Positions 53,006-61,981 of a stretch of DNA of 64,000 nucleotides are shown here, in pieces. Under the pieces are notes generated by a model, which saw only the letters and a list, made by a program, of their open reading frames with translations, made no database searches and was not told where the DNA came from. How positions within the stretch are numbered: the first letter of the stretch is position 1; each line of letters begins with the position of its first letter. The translations under genes were made by a program, and so were the position numbers. The stretch is from Pannonibacter phragmitetus DSM 14782. GTDB taxonomy: Bacteria > Pseudomonadota > Alphaproteobacteria > Rhizobiales > Stappiaceae. The DNA lies in the NCBI RefSeq assembly GCF_000382365.1, contig NZ_KB908223.1:62001-126000 (forward strand), written 5' to 3'.

Positions 53006-53023
53006 AATACCAAAATAAGACCA
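53006..53023 (-). promoter_or_regulatory. NagQ-type operator before the amino-sugar operon
   Basis: On the minus strand TGGTCTT-ATTT-TGGTATT: two tandem heptamers separated by 4 nt. The NagQ motif described by comparative genomics in proteobacteria is a tandem TGGTATT with a 4-nt gap. It lies 33-50 nt before the kinase start, in the promoter position, and the operon encodes a matching GntR-family regulator. Confidence 0.72.
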
Positions 53024-53098
53024 AAGGCAAGGTGAGGAGATAAATCAACGCCCGGCCATGGCGTGTATCTCACCGGACAGACCTCACACTCCGCGCCG

Positions 53099-53234
53099 CC
53101 CCGGCCTTGTGCCGGGGCCTGTCAGGAGAAGCACGGCCTATCCGAGCGCTGATAGAGATCCTGATTTTTTCAAAGCTTTTCAGGAATCCATCACTCCCTT
53201 GCGCCCCTTACAGGTCCCGGCACAAGGCCGGGAC
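53099..53234. repeat. Inverted pair of palindromic units
   Basis: CCCCGGC-cttgt-GCCGGGG (53099-53117) and GTCCCGGC-acaag-GCCGGGAC (53214-53234) stand in opposite orientation, each with the CCTGT/ACAGG flank toward the middle. They are near-identical in sequence to the pair at 2389-2530 but with the order of orientations reversed. They fill most of the 352-nt gap (52974-53325) between the amino-sugar operon and the AraC gene; no coding region is seen in it. Confidence 0.75.
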
Positions 53235-53325
53235 GGCGCTGTGGAGAGGCTTGCGCCAGACGCGGCTGAGGGAATGCCCGCAGCACCTCAGTGGAAAGCC
53301 CTATTTCAACCTGGTCCCTACCAAT

Positions 53326-54219
53326 TCAGTCGATCACCAGAATCTCCGGATCATCCACATAGACCTCATCCGGGCCGTCGCGGTTGTCGAGACGGTAACA
53401 GGAGGGGCTGGCGCCGAGGTGCTTCTTGAAGAGGCGGGAGAAGTAATAGGGATCGGAAATACCGACCATGGCGGCCACTTCCTTCACCTTGCGGCCCGAG
53501 GACAAGAGGTTCATGGCCATTTCCATGCGTTTGCGCTCCTGGAACTTCTGAGGCGTCTGGCCGATGCGGGCGCGGAAGGCACGGCGGAAATAATCGCTGT
53601 TGAAGGGTACGGAGCCGAGAGCCTTTTCCAGCGCCGCCTCGCTCAAGGGATCAGCGGCAATGCGGGCCGCAACCAGCATGATCTGCACCGACAGTTGATC
53701 GGGACTGTCCAGCGCCCCGCCCGCCCCTTCCTTCCAGCCAAGGAACGCGCTCTCGATATAGGCAAGCAGGATCACCATGAAGAGATGATGCTGCGCCAGC
53801 GTCGTCATGGAAAGCGGCGCCATCTCGCGGTAATGCGCCACCATGGCGCTGATGGCGTGCCATTCCCGGAAGGCTGCGACAGGCTGAAGGTTCATCTGGC
53901 CAATGAGATCCACCGAGCCGAACAGCGTCAGCGTGAAATGCTGGGCAACGCCAGTGTAAAGCTCGTCCGAAAGGGATTCACCTACAAAGCGGCTGCCCGC
54001 CGGGATCAGCATGCCCATGCCCGGAGCCAGAGACTGTTCCACCCCGTCGAGCTCGTAGCGCGCAGACCCGGTCAGGCAAATCACCAGATCATGCACCGCG
54101 TTGGACTTGTCGACGCGCCAAGCACGCGAATGCTGCATCTTGATGGCCGAACGGGCCAGAGCCAGCGTCAGCGCGGCGGGCGACAGACCGGCGAGTACAT
54201 CACCTACGTTTTTGTCCAT
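53326..54219 (-). CDS. AraC-family transcriptional regulator
   Basis: A 297-residue regulator. The N-terminal ~150 residues form a cupin-like sensing domain (SARYELDGVEQSLAPGMGMLIPAGSRFVG). The C-terminal ~100 residues hold two helix-turn-helix motifs: FNSDYFRRAFRARIGQTPQKF and VAAMVGISDPYYFSRLFKKHLGASP. It is divergent from the togMNAB-type operon across about 290 nt, so it is the probable activator in response to pectin-derived sugars. No palindromic operator is obvious, as expected for AraC direct-repeat sites. Confidence 0.87.
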   Translation of the reverse strand: MDKNVGDVLAGLSPAALTLALARSAIKMQHSRAWRVDKSNAVHDLVICLTGSARYELDGVEQSLAPGMGMLIPAGSRFVGESLSDELYTGVAQHFTLTLFGSVDLIGQMNLQPVAAFREWHAISAMVAHYREMAPLSMTTLAQHHLFMVILLAYIESAFLGWKEGAGGALDSPDQLSVQIMLVAARIAADPLSEAALEKALGSVPFNSDYFRRAFRARIGQTPQKFQERKRMEMAMNLLSSGRKVKEVAAMVGISDPYYFSRLFKKHLGASPSCYRLDNRDGPDEVYVDDPEILVID

Positions 54220-54508
54220 CTTTTTATTTCAGTCCGTCAATTTCGGCCAGCTTGCCGGTTAGAATATCGTCTCTGTCACAAAATGACTATCGCAACCCTT
54301 GCGAGACGCACCATGGGAGGAGGCGGCTTTGCGGGCGGGAGCCCTGCGCCCTTGCGCAGCCTTGCCCCTTCGCCGGATCGGCATTTGAAAACATCAGAAA
54401 ACCCTATCAAAACGGCCTGTTCCGGCGCGAATCTGACCGCTCTTGCGGCAGCAGATGCAGCGTCAGGTCTTGCAATCCGGGGCACAACCAGAGCGGAGGC
54501 CATCTGAC

Positions 54509-55393
54509 ATGGGTGGAGAAAACCGCTTCCTCGGCCTGGCCTATGTCACGCCCTATGTCTTCGGCCTGCTGCTGTTCACGGCAGTGCCCTTTGGCGCGTC
54601 GCTCTATCTCGCTTTCACGGATTACAATCTGGTCAGCAGTCCCAGCTGGATCGGGATGGACAATTTCGAAAAGCTGCTCACCCGGGACCGCACCTTCACG
54701 CGCTCGCTGAATGTCACCCTGCTCTATGTGGGCCTGACGGTGCCGCTGAAGCTGGCCTTTGCACTCTTCATCGCGGTCATCCTCAATTACAAGCTCAAGG
54801 CGATCAACCTGTTCCGCACGGCTTACTATGTGCCGTCGATCCTGGGAGGTTCCATCGCCATCGCGGTGCTGTGGCGCTATCTCTTTTCCACCGAAGGCCT
54901 CGTCAACATGGCGCTGGCGGTGGTGGGGCTCGGCCCGGTCAACTGGTTCGGCGACCCCACCAATGCGCTCTTCACCATCACGCTGCTGCGCATGTGGCAG
55001 TTCGGTTCGGCCATGGTGATCTTCCTCGCAGCGCTCCAGTCCATCGACAAGTCGCTCTATGAAGCGGCGGCCATCGACGGCTCGGGCCCCTGGTCCACCT
55101 TCCGGCACATCACCCTGCCGCTCATCACGCCGGTGATCTTCTTCAATCTGGTCATGCAGATGGTCCAGGCCTTCCAGGAGTTCAACGGCCCCTACATCAT
55201 CACCCAGGGCGGCCCCCTCAAGGCCACCTACTTCCTGCCGCTCTACATCTACGAGCTGGCGTTCAAGAAGTTCGACATGGGCTATGCCTCCGCTGTCGCC
55301 TGGGTCCTGTTTATCATCATCATGGCGCTGACCCTCGTGGCCTTCTGGTCCTCGAAAAAGTGGGTCTATTACGCCGGCGACAAGAGGAGCTGA
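54509..55393 (+). CDS. togM: Oligogalacturonide ABC transporter permease TogM-like
   Basis: A 294-residue permease of the carbohydrate uptake-1 (MalF-like) family with six membrane segments. The EAA loop is YEAAAIDGSGPWSTFRHITLPLITP. I chose the ATG of MGGENRFLG since GCGGAGG lies 9 nt upstream. Longer in-frame starts overlap the leader. Gene order permease-permease-ATPase-binding protein, followed by a polygalacturonase and an unsaturated uronyl hydrolase, matches togMNAB of pectinolytic bacteria. Confidence 0.8.
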   Translation: MGGENRFLGLAYVTPYVFGLLLFTAVPFGASLYLAFTDYNLVSSPSWIGMDNFEKLLTRDRTFTRSLNVTLLYVGLTVPLKLAFALFIAVILNYKLKAINLFRTAYYVPSILGGSIAIAVLWRYLFSTEGLVNMALAVVGLGPVNWFGDPTNALFTITLLRMWQFGSAMVIFLAALQSIDKSLYEAAAIDGSGPWSTFRHITLPLITPVIFFNLVMQMVQAFQEFNGPYIITQGGPLKATYFLPLYIYELAFKKFDMGYASAVAWVLFIIIMALTLVAFWSSKKWVYYAGDKRS

Positions 55394-55394
55394 G

Positions 55395-56291
55395 ATGTCC
55401 CCGTCCTTCGTCGCCCCCGATGCAGGCGCGGCCGCCTTTGCCGCCCGCCAGCGCCGCAGCCAGCGGATCTCGGCCATCATCCGCTACACCCTGCTGACGC
55501 TGGTCGGCGTGCTGATGCTCTATCCGCTGGTCTGGCTCATCGGGGCCTCGTTCAAGCCGAATTCCGAGATCTTTTCCAGCGCCGGATTCTGGCCGCAGAA
55601 CCCGACCCTTGATGGCTACATCAAGGGCTGGCAGACCTCGACGCCCTACACCTTCGGCCATTTCTTCCTGAACACGGCCTGGATCATCATCCCGAAAGTC
55701 ATCGCCACGGCGGTGTCCTGCACGGCAGTGGCCTACGGCTTTGCCCGTTTCGACTTTCCGGGCAAGAAGATCCTGTTCGTCACGCTGATCGCCACGCTGC
55801 TGCTGCCGAATGTGGTGACCCGCATCCCGCAGTACCTGCTGTTCCGCGATTTCGGCTGGCTCGACAGCTACCTGCCGCTGTGGGTGCCCTCGGCCTTTGC
55901 AGGAGACGCCTTCTTCGTCTTCATGCTGATCCAGTTCCTGCGGGCCATCCCGCGCGACATGGAAGAGGCGGCCCGCGTCGATGGCGCCAACTCCCTGCAG
56001 GTGCTCGTCTATATCGTCGTGCCCATGCTGGCCCCGGCCCTCATCTCGGTGTGCCTGTTCCAGTTCATGTGGACGATGAACGACTTCCTCGGACCGCTGA
56101 TCTACCTGTCCTCCATCGACAAGTACCCGATCAGCCTGGCGCTGAAGCTGTCCATCGACACCTCGGAAGCATTCGACTGGAACCGCATTCTGGCCATGTC
56201 GGTCCTGGCGATCACGCCCGCGCTCGTCGTGTTCTTCCTCGCACAGAAACATTTCATTGAAGGCATCTCCAGCGGTGGGGTGAAAGGCTAA
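55395..56291 (+). CDS. togN: Oligogalacturonide ABC transporter permease TogN-like
   Basis: A 298-residue permease of the MalG-like family. An N-terminal cytoplasmic stretch is followed by a first segment (YTLLTLVGVLMLYPLVWLIG). The EAA loop is EEAARVDGANSLQVLVYIVVPMLAP. It starts one base after the TogM stop, and its own stop overlaps the ATPase start (TAATG at 56291), so the four transport genes are tightly coupled. Confidence 0.8.
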   Translation: MSPSFVAPDAGAAAFAARQRRSQRISAIIRYTLLTLVGVLMLYPLVWLIGASFKPNSEIFSSAGFWPQNPTLDGYIKGWQTSTPYTFGHFFLNTAWIIIPKVIATAVSCTAVAYGFARFDFPGKKILFVTLIATLLLPNVVTRIPQYLLFRDFGWLDSYLPLWVPSAFAGDAFFVFMLIQFLRAIPRDMEEAARVDGANSLQVLVYIVVPMLAPALISVCLFQFMWTMNDFLGPLIYLSSIDKYPISLALKLSIDTSEAFDWNRILAMSVLAITPALVVFFLAQKHFIEGISSGGVKG

Positions 56292-57418
56292 TGGCACGTT
56301 TGCAGATCCAGAACCTGGAAAAGGTCTACGGCAGCGGCTTCAAGGCGGTCCATGGCATCAACCTGGACGTGGAGGACGGCGAGTTCATGGTGCTGGTCGG
56401 CCCGTCGGGCTGTGCCAAGTCCACCACCCTGCGCATGATTGCGGGCCTTGAGACGGTGACGGGCGGCGCCATCCGCATCGGCGATCAGACCGTCAACGAC
56501 CTGCCCCCGGGCAAGCGCGGCATCGCCATGGTGTTCCAGAACTATGCGCTCTATCCGCATATGAAGGTGAAGAAGAACCTCTCCTTCGGCCTGCGCCTGC
56601 AGAAGAAGAAGACGGCGGAAATCGATGCCGCCACGGACGAGGTGTCCGGCATTCTGGAAATCGGTCAGTTGCTCGACCGGCTGCCGAAGCAACTGTCCGG
56701 CGGTCAGGCCCAGCGTGTGGCCGTGGGCCGGGCGCTGATCAAGAAGCCAGAAGTCTTCCTGTTCGACGAGCCGCTGTCCAATCTCGACGCCAAGCTGCGC
56801 GCTTCCATGCGGGTGCGCATCACCGACCTGCACAAGCAGCTGAAGGCAAACGGCCTGTCCTCGACGGTGGTCTACGTCACCCACGACCAGACTGAAGCCA
56901 TGACCATGGGCGACCGGATCTGCGTGATGAAGGACGGCCACATCATGCAGGTGGCCGATCCGCACACGCTCTACAACCGGCCCGCCAATGCCTTCGTCGC
57001 CGGCTTCATCGGCATGCCGGAAATGAACCTCTTGCCCGCCACGCTCAGCGGCAGCGGTGATGGGGTGACGCTGACGCTGGCAGGCCAGACGCTCGGCTTC
57101 GGGCCGGAGCTTGCCCGCCGTCTGACGGCCAAGGCCGGTCCCGTCACCCTCGGCATGCGCCCGCAGCATCTCGGCCTGCTGCCCGCCGGCACGGAGAATG
57201 CCGTAACGGGCACAGTGCAGACCATCGAGTTCCTTGGCCACGAAATGAACCTGCATGTGGATCTTGGCGGCACCACGCTCGTGGCCGTGCTTCCTGCGGC
57301 GGAGGTACCGCAGGGCCTGAAGCGCGGCGATGCGGTGGCGGTGCGGCCCATCGAGAGCAACCTGCATATTTTCGATGCGCAAAGCGGCGAGAACATCTCG
57401 CTGGCCCCGCTCGGCTGA
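56291..57418 (+). CDS. togA: Oligogalacturonide ABC transporter ATPase TogA-like
   Basis: A 375-residue MalK/UgpC-type ATPase. Walker A is GPSGCAKSTT (alanine where most have glycine before the lysine), the signature is LSGGQAQRVAVGRAL, Walker B FLFDEPLSNLD and the switch VTHDQTEAMTMGD. The C-terminal ~140 residues form the OB-type regulatory domain. The one-base overlap with the permease gene and position before the binding protein place it in the Tog-type importer. Confidence 0.83.
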   Translation: MARLQIQNLEKVYGSGFKAVHGINLDVEDGEFMVLVGPSGCAKSTTLRMIAGLETVTGGAIRIGDQTVNDLPPGKRGIAMVFQNYALYPHMKVKKNLSFGLRLQKKKTAEIDAATDEVSGILEIGQLLDRLPKQLSGGQAQRVAVGRALIKKPEVFLFDEPLSNLDAKLRASMRVRITDLHKQLKANGLSSTVVYVTHDQTEAMTMGDRICVMKDGHIMQVADPHTLYNRPANAFVAGFIGMPEMNLLPATLSGSGDGVTLTLAGQTLGFGPELARRLTAKAGPVTLGMRPQHLGLLPAGTENAVTGTVQTIEFLGHEMNLHVDLGGTTLVAVLPAAEVPQGLKRGDAVAVRPIESNLHIFDAQSGENISLAPLG

Positions 57419-57495
57419 GGCCGCAGCAAGTGATCAAGCCTTTCTGGAGCGGGGTTCAGACGCCCTGCTCCGGCGGAAAACGGGAGGAGAAAACC

Positions 57496-58764
57496 ATGAG
57501 AAAGACAGCAACTGCCCTTGTGAGCCTTGCGCTCGCCTCGACCTTTGCAACGCCCCTGCTGGCGGCGGACCTGCGCATGTCCTGGTGGGGTGGCGACAGC
57601 CGCCACAAGGCGACGCAGGAAGCGCTGAAAGTCTGCGGCGAAAAGCACGGCCACACCATTGCGCCGGAGTTCACCGGCTTTGACGGGCACCTCGAGAAGC
57701 TGATGACGCAGATCGCCGGCCGCACGGAAGCCGACATCATGCAGGTGAACTGGCCCTGGCTGCCGCTGTTCTCGATCAAGGGCGACGGTTTTGCTGACCT
57801 GAACGATTTCAGCGAATACATCGACCTCAGCAACTGGACGGAGGACCAGTTGGCGTCGGGCAGCATGAACGGCAAGCTGAACGGTCTGCCCGTTTCCACC
57901 ACGGGCCGCGTGTTCTTCTTCAACACCACCTCGTTCCAGAAGGCCGGGCTGCCCCTGCCCGCCACCTGGGATGATCTCTTCGCCGCCGCCAAGGTGCTGA
58001 AGGAGAAAACCGGCCCGGACGCCTATCCGATGAACGCCATCAAGGAGACCGCCGTTCTGCTCGTCTCGCTGCGCGCCACTCAGGCGACCGGCAAGGACCT
58101 GATCGACCCGGAAACCACGACCGTGGCCTGGACGCCGGAAGAGCTGGCCGCGGCCATCGATTTCTACGGCAAGATGGTCGAAGGCGGCGTGGTGATGTCG
58201 CAGAAGGATGCGGCGGCAGAAGGCAACATCAACCTGTTTGAAAGCCCGAAGTGGGCCGACGGCCGGATCGCAGGCTCCTATGAATGGGATTCCACCTATT
58301 CCAAATTTGCCGATCCGCTGCAGGAGGGCCAGAAGCTGGAGGCCGTCAAGCTGCTGGCCAGCCCGGATGCCAGGACCGAAGGCGTCTACCGCAAACCCTC
58401 CATGGTGTTTGCGATCTCCAAGAACTCGAAGAACCCGCAGGCGGCCGCCCAGATCGTCAACTGCCTGCTGAACGAGCCGGAAGGCATCAAGGCCCTCGGC
58501 AGCTCGCGCGGCCTGCCCGCCAGCAAGACGGCGGCCAAGGCTCTGGCTGATGCCGGTTCGACCGAGATGGAACTGATCGTCGCCAACGCGATCGTCACCG
58601 CAGGCGCCGGTCCGACCGTATCGCCCTTCAACGAGCACCCGGAAGTCCGCAGCATCTTCATCGATACGCTGGAGGAATTCGCCTACGGCCAGATCGATGC
58701 GGAAGGTGCCGCTGAACAGATCATCGAAGGCGTCAATGACGTGCTGAAGAAGTTCCGGTCCTGA
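57496..58764 (+). CDS. togB: Oligogalacturonide-binding protein TogB-like
   Basis: A 422-residue periplasmic binding protein of extracellular solute-binding family 1. The signal peptide occupies residues 1-23 (ends ATPLLAAD). The mature start LRMSWWGGDSRHKATQEALK and the aromatic-rich block DIMQVNWPWLPLFSIKGDGF agree with oligogalacturonide/sugar binding. GGGAGGAG precedes the ATG of MRKTATAL; an earlier in-frame ATG at 57430 would hide the signal peptide. A large imperfect inverted repeat follows the gene. Confidence 0.8.
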   Translation: MRKTATALVSLALASTFATPLLAADLRMSWWGGDSRHKATQEALKVCGEKHGHTIAPEFTGFDGHLEKLMTQIAGRTEADIMQVNWPWLPLFSIKGDGFADLNDFSEYIDLSNWTEDQLASGSMNGKLNGLPVSTTGRVFFFNTTSFQKAGLPLPATWDDLFAAAKVLKEKTGPDAYPMNAIKETAVLLVSLRATQATGKDLIDPETTTVAWTPEELAAAIDFYGKMVEGGVVMSQKDAAAEGNINLFESPKWADGRIAGSYEWDSTYSKFADPLQEGQKLEAVKLLASPDARTEGVYRKPSMVFAISKNSKNPQAAAQIVNCLLNEPEGIKALGSSRGLPASKTAAKALADAGSTEMELIVANAIVTAGAGPTVSPFNEHPEVRSIFIDTLEEFAYGQIDAEGAAEQIIEGVNDVLKKFRS

Positions 58765-58815
58765 GAGGGAATGCCGCCGGGAGTTAGCTTCCCTGGACTG
58801 CCAGTCAGGCTCCAA

Positions 58816-58970
58816 CTCCTCTCCCCCCCCTGAGGGGGAGATGCCCCCGGCAGGGGGCAGAGGGGGGTAGCGGACTGTCCATTCATACGCGAGGCAGAGC
58901 CTTGTTGAAGCGCTGATACCCCTCTCTGTCTGCTGACGCAGACATCTCCCCCTCAAGGGGGGAGAGGGGG
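58816..58970. repeat. Large imperfect inverted repeat inside the pectin operon
   Basis: Two ~54-nt elements, 58816-58869 and 58917-58970, are inverted copies with differences. Each holds CTCTCCCCC...GAGGGGGAGATG and its own internal hairpin (GCCCCCGGCAGGGGGC in the first, GTCTGCTGACGCAGAC in the second). They lie in the 328-nt gap between togB and the polygalacturonase gene. Similar CTCCCCCTCAAGGGG elements are familiar from rhizobial genomes. They could protect the binding-protein mRNA or form a partial terminator. Nothing else is seen in the gap. Confidence 0.75.
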
Positions 58971-59092
58971 CTGCGGCGAGACGGCAGGCGCTTCGGGAAA
59001 AGCTCCGGCCGCCGGTAAAGCCGCGCTCCATCACAAAAACTGCCGGGAGGCATCAGGTCTCCCGGCCGCCACAACGCAGGAATACGCCCGCC

Positions 59093-60619
59093 ATGTCTAC
59101 CGAACCCGCAACCGGCTCCCTCTGCCTCAGCGCGATTTCCCCGCGGCACATCACGCTGCGCTATCACGTGCCGGGTGCGCGCTATCACCTGCCGGAGCCT
59201 GCTGCCTGGGTTCTGACGGACCAGGGCAGCGGCGAAACACGGCAAGGGATTACCGGCAGGGCGGTGTTTTCGATCTTCGGCCTTACACCCGGCGCAGACT
59301 ATGTTCTTGCCATTGAAGGCGTAGAGCCTCTGGCCATCCCCATGCCGAAGTGCTTCGGTCTGGTCGACGCCCGCGACCATGGCGCCGATCCGGCGCTTGA
59401 GGATAACGGCACAGCCCTTGCCCGGGCGATTGCAGCAACGCCCTCCGGCGGCACGCTGCGCATTTCCGGCGGCACCTACCGCACCTCGCCGCTCATGCTG
59501 AAGTCCGGCATGACCCTGCAGATCGATGCAGATTCAGGCCTTGCCGCAATCCACGACCGCAGCCACTGGCCCATTCTGCCTGCCCGGGACGAGGATGGCA
59601 TGCCCCTGTCCAGCTGGGAGGGTGTGCCGGAAGCGGCCTATGCCAGCCTCATTACCGCAACCTCCTGCACATGGCTGACCATCTGCGGCGAAGGCTTTCT
59701 TGATGGCGGCGGGGCGGAAGGCGACTGGTGGAGCTGGCCGAAGGAAACCCGCAACGGCGCCCGGCGCCCGCGCACGCTTTTCCTCAGCCGCTGCACCCAT
59801 GTGACGCTGGCAGGAATAACGGTGCGCAACTCCCCCTCCTGGACCGTGCACCCGCTGTTCTGCAATGGCGTGACCGCGTCTGACCTCAGGATCTGGAACC
59901 CGTCCGACTCCCCCAACACAGACGGCCTCAACCCGGAAAGCTGTGAGGATGTCTGGATCGAGGGTGTGCATTTCTCGGTCGGCGACGACTGCATCGCCAT
60001 CAAGGCCGGCAAGCCGGAGCCGGAAAGCGGCGCGCGCGATCACCTTGCCCCCACCCGTAATGTTTCCGTCCGCAATTGCCTGATGGAACGCGGCCACGGC
60101 GGTCTTGTCATTGGCTCTGAAATGGGCGGCGGCGTGCATGATGTGACCGTGGAGCATTGCAGCTTCCGCCAGACGGACCGGGGCCTCAGGATCAAGACCC
60201 GGCGCGGTCGCGGCGGGGCGGTCGGCAATGTGCGCTTCTCCGATTGCGACATGGACGGCGTGGACACAGCTTTCGCCGCCAATGCCTTCTACTTCTGCGA
60301 TGCGGACGGGCACTCGGACCTTGTGCAGTCCCGCAAGCCTTACCCCGTCACCGGCGAAACGCCTTCCATTGGCGCAATCACCATCGAGAACATCAAGGTC
60401 ACCAACCTGCGTCTGGCGCTTGGCGTCTTCCTCGGCCTGCCCGAAGCGCCGATGGGGCCAGTCCGGATCTCCGGCGTCGAAACCTCCTATGATCCTTCGG
60501 CGAAAGCGGACGTGCCGGTGATGGCCGATCACGTGCCCGCCATGCGCCATGAGGATCTGGTGTTCGAAGGCGCGCATGTGGAGGACCTGCGCCCTGCCCG
60601 CGCCAGCCCGGCGGCCTAG
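59093..60619 (+). CDS. Polygalacturonase, glycoside hydrolase family 28
   Basis: A 508-residue pectin-fragment hydrolase. The N-terminal ~100 residues form a fibronectin-like module, and the rest is a right-handed beta-helix. All four GH28 signatures are present: NTDG at 275-278, DD at 298-299 (GDDCIAIK), GHGG at 334-337 and RIKT at 366-369. No signal peptide is visible, so it should act in the cytoplasm, probably as an exo-enzyme on imported oligogalacturonides. It lies in the same orientation behind the Tog-type transporter. Confidence 0.9.
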   Translation: MSTEPATGSLCLSAISPRHITLRYHVPGARYHLPEPAAWVLTDQGSGETRQGITGRAVFSIFGLTPGADYVLAIEGVEPLAIPMPKCFGLVDARDHGADPALEDNGTALARAIAATPSGGTLRISGGTYRTSPLMLKSGMTLQIDADSGLAAIHDRSHWPILPARDEDGMPLSSWEGVPEAAYASLITATSCTWLTICGEGFLDGGGAEGDWWSWPKETRNGARRPRTLFLSRCTHVTLAGITVRNSPSWTVHPLFCNGVTASDLRIWNPSDSPNTDGLNPESCEDVWIEGVHFSVGDDCIAIKAGKPEPESGARDHLAPTRNVSVRNCLMERGHGGLVIGSEMGGGVHDVTVEHCSFRQTDRGLRIKTRRGRGGAVGNVRFSDCDMDGVDTAFAANAFYFCDADGHSDLVQSRKPYPVTGETPSIGAITIENIKVTNLRLALGVFLGLPEAPMGPVRISGVETSYDPSAKADVPVMADHVPAMRHEDLVFEGAHVEDLRPARASPAA

Positions 60620-60754
60620 CTGCCCCTTCCCGCCAGCCCCGCGAAGGCTGGCCACAGATTTCGCAGCGCCGGATGGCCTGCATCACACTTCCAACCGGAA
60701 AGACGGACACGGCTTCTGTGCCCGGATGCTTTCCCTCGCAGTCAGGACGGCCCG

Positions 60755-61867
60755 ATGACCCCGCGCTATTTCAAGGAATATCTCGCCCGCTACACCTACG
60801 CCAAGGACGGCAGCTGGTGCTACGAGGACGGCTGTGTCTACCGCGGGCTGGCGCTGCTGCATGACCAGCAGCCGCAGGAGATCTGGCGGGATGAGCTGCT
60901 GCGGCTGATCGGACCGCAGGTCGGCGAGGATGGCGCACTGGCAGGCTACACGCAGGATGAGTTCAACATCGACCACATTCTGGCCGGGCGCGTGCTGTTC
61001 TTCCTCGAAAAGGCAGCCCCCGGCGCCCACTGGAGCCTTGCCATCGAGCATCTCGCCGGGCAGTTGACCCGCCACCCGCGCACGGCCGGCGGCAACTACT
61101 GGCACAAGAAGCGCTATCCGCAGCAGGTCTGGCTCGACGGCCTCTACATGGGTCTGCCGTTCCAGATCGAATACGGCCTCTCCCGCAACAAGCCCGAGAT
61201 GGTGGAGGATGCCCTTGCCCAGCTGAACCGGGCGCTGGACCTGACCCATGTGGCGGCAACCGGCCTCTACGCCCATGCGATCGATGAGGCCCGGGCGCAG
61301 GACTGGGCCGATCCGCAAACCGGCCTCTCCCGCGCCCACTGGGCCCGCGCCCTTGGCTGGCTGGCGATGGCCCTGGTGGATGTGACCGGCCTCATCGGGC
61401 CGGAAAAAGCCGCCTCATCCGGTCTTGCAGAGCGGGCGTCCGCCCTGCTCACCCGCATCACCGCCCTTGCCCGGCCGCAAAGCGGGCTGTGGCTGCAGGT
61501 GATCGACCAGCCGGAGCTTCCCGGCAACTATGAAGAATCCTCCGCCAGCGCCATGTTTGCCTATGCCCTGATGAAGGGCGCCAGACTAGGCCTGGGAGGC
61601 CAATTTGCAGCGCCCGGCCTGAAGGCGCTTGCAAGCCTCGAAACCACCCAGCTTTACGCCGGAGATGACGGCATCGTCCGCCTGCAGAATGTCTGCGAGA
61701 TGGCCGGTCTCGGCGGCTTCGGCGGCCGCGTGCGCGACGGCTCCCCCGCCTATTACCTCAGCGAGCCCCTGCGCCCCGACGACCACAAGGGCACCGGTGC
61801 GCTGATGATGGCCTATGCCGAACGGCTGGCCTCAGCCAGCGCCGAAGCGCGGCGGGCCGCGAGCTGA
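60755..61867 (+). CDS. Unsaturated rhamnogalacturonyl/uronyl hydrolase (GH105/GH88)
   Basis: A 370-residue (alpha/alpha)6-barrel hydrolase that cleaves the unsaturated uronic acid left by pectate or rhamnogalacturonan lyases. The catalytic aspartate region is VWLDGLYMGLPF (D128, matching YteR D143), and HWARALGWLAMALVD is the second family block. No signal peptide: a cytoplasmic enzyme. It is the last gene of the rightward operon, 135 nt after the polygalacturonase, and is followed by a strong terminator. Confidence 0.88.
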   Translation: MTPRYFKEYLARYTYAKDGSWCYEDGCVYRGLALLHDQQPQEIWRDELLRLIGPQVGEDGALAGYTQDEFNIDHILAGRVLFFLEKAAPGAHWSLAIEHLAGQLTRHPRTAGGNYWHKKRYPQQVWLDGLYMGLPFQIEYGLSRNKPEMVEDALAQLNRALDLTHVAATGLYAHAIDEARAQDWADPQTGLSRAHWARALGWLAMALVDVTGLIGPEKAASSGLAERASALLTRITALARPQSGLWLQVIDQPELPGNYEESSASAMFAYALMKGARLGLGGQFAAPGLKALASLETTQLYAGDDGIVRLQNVCEMAGLGGFGGRVRDGSPAYYLSEPLRPDDHKGTGALMMAYAERLASASAEARRAAS

Positions 61868-61882
61868 CAGGCAGAATCACAA

Positions 61883-61915
61883 AAGGGCCGCAAGCGATTG
61901 CGGCCCTTGAGGTTT
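61883..61915 (+). terminator. Terminator of the pectin operon
   Basis: A perfect 11-bp stem AAGGGCCGCAA-gcga-TTGCGGCCCTT (61883-61908) is followed by GAGGTTTT. It is placed 15 nt after the GH105 stop and closes the togMNAB-GH28-GH105 transcript. Confidence 0.8.
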
Positions 61916-61981
61916 TGGGAGAGGTGGCATTGGTCTTGCCGCCTCCTCAGAAGAATATCCACTCACAAGCCTATAATTCTT

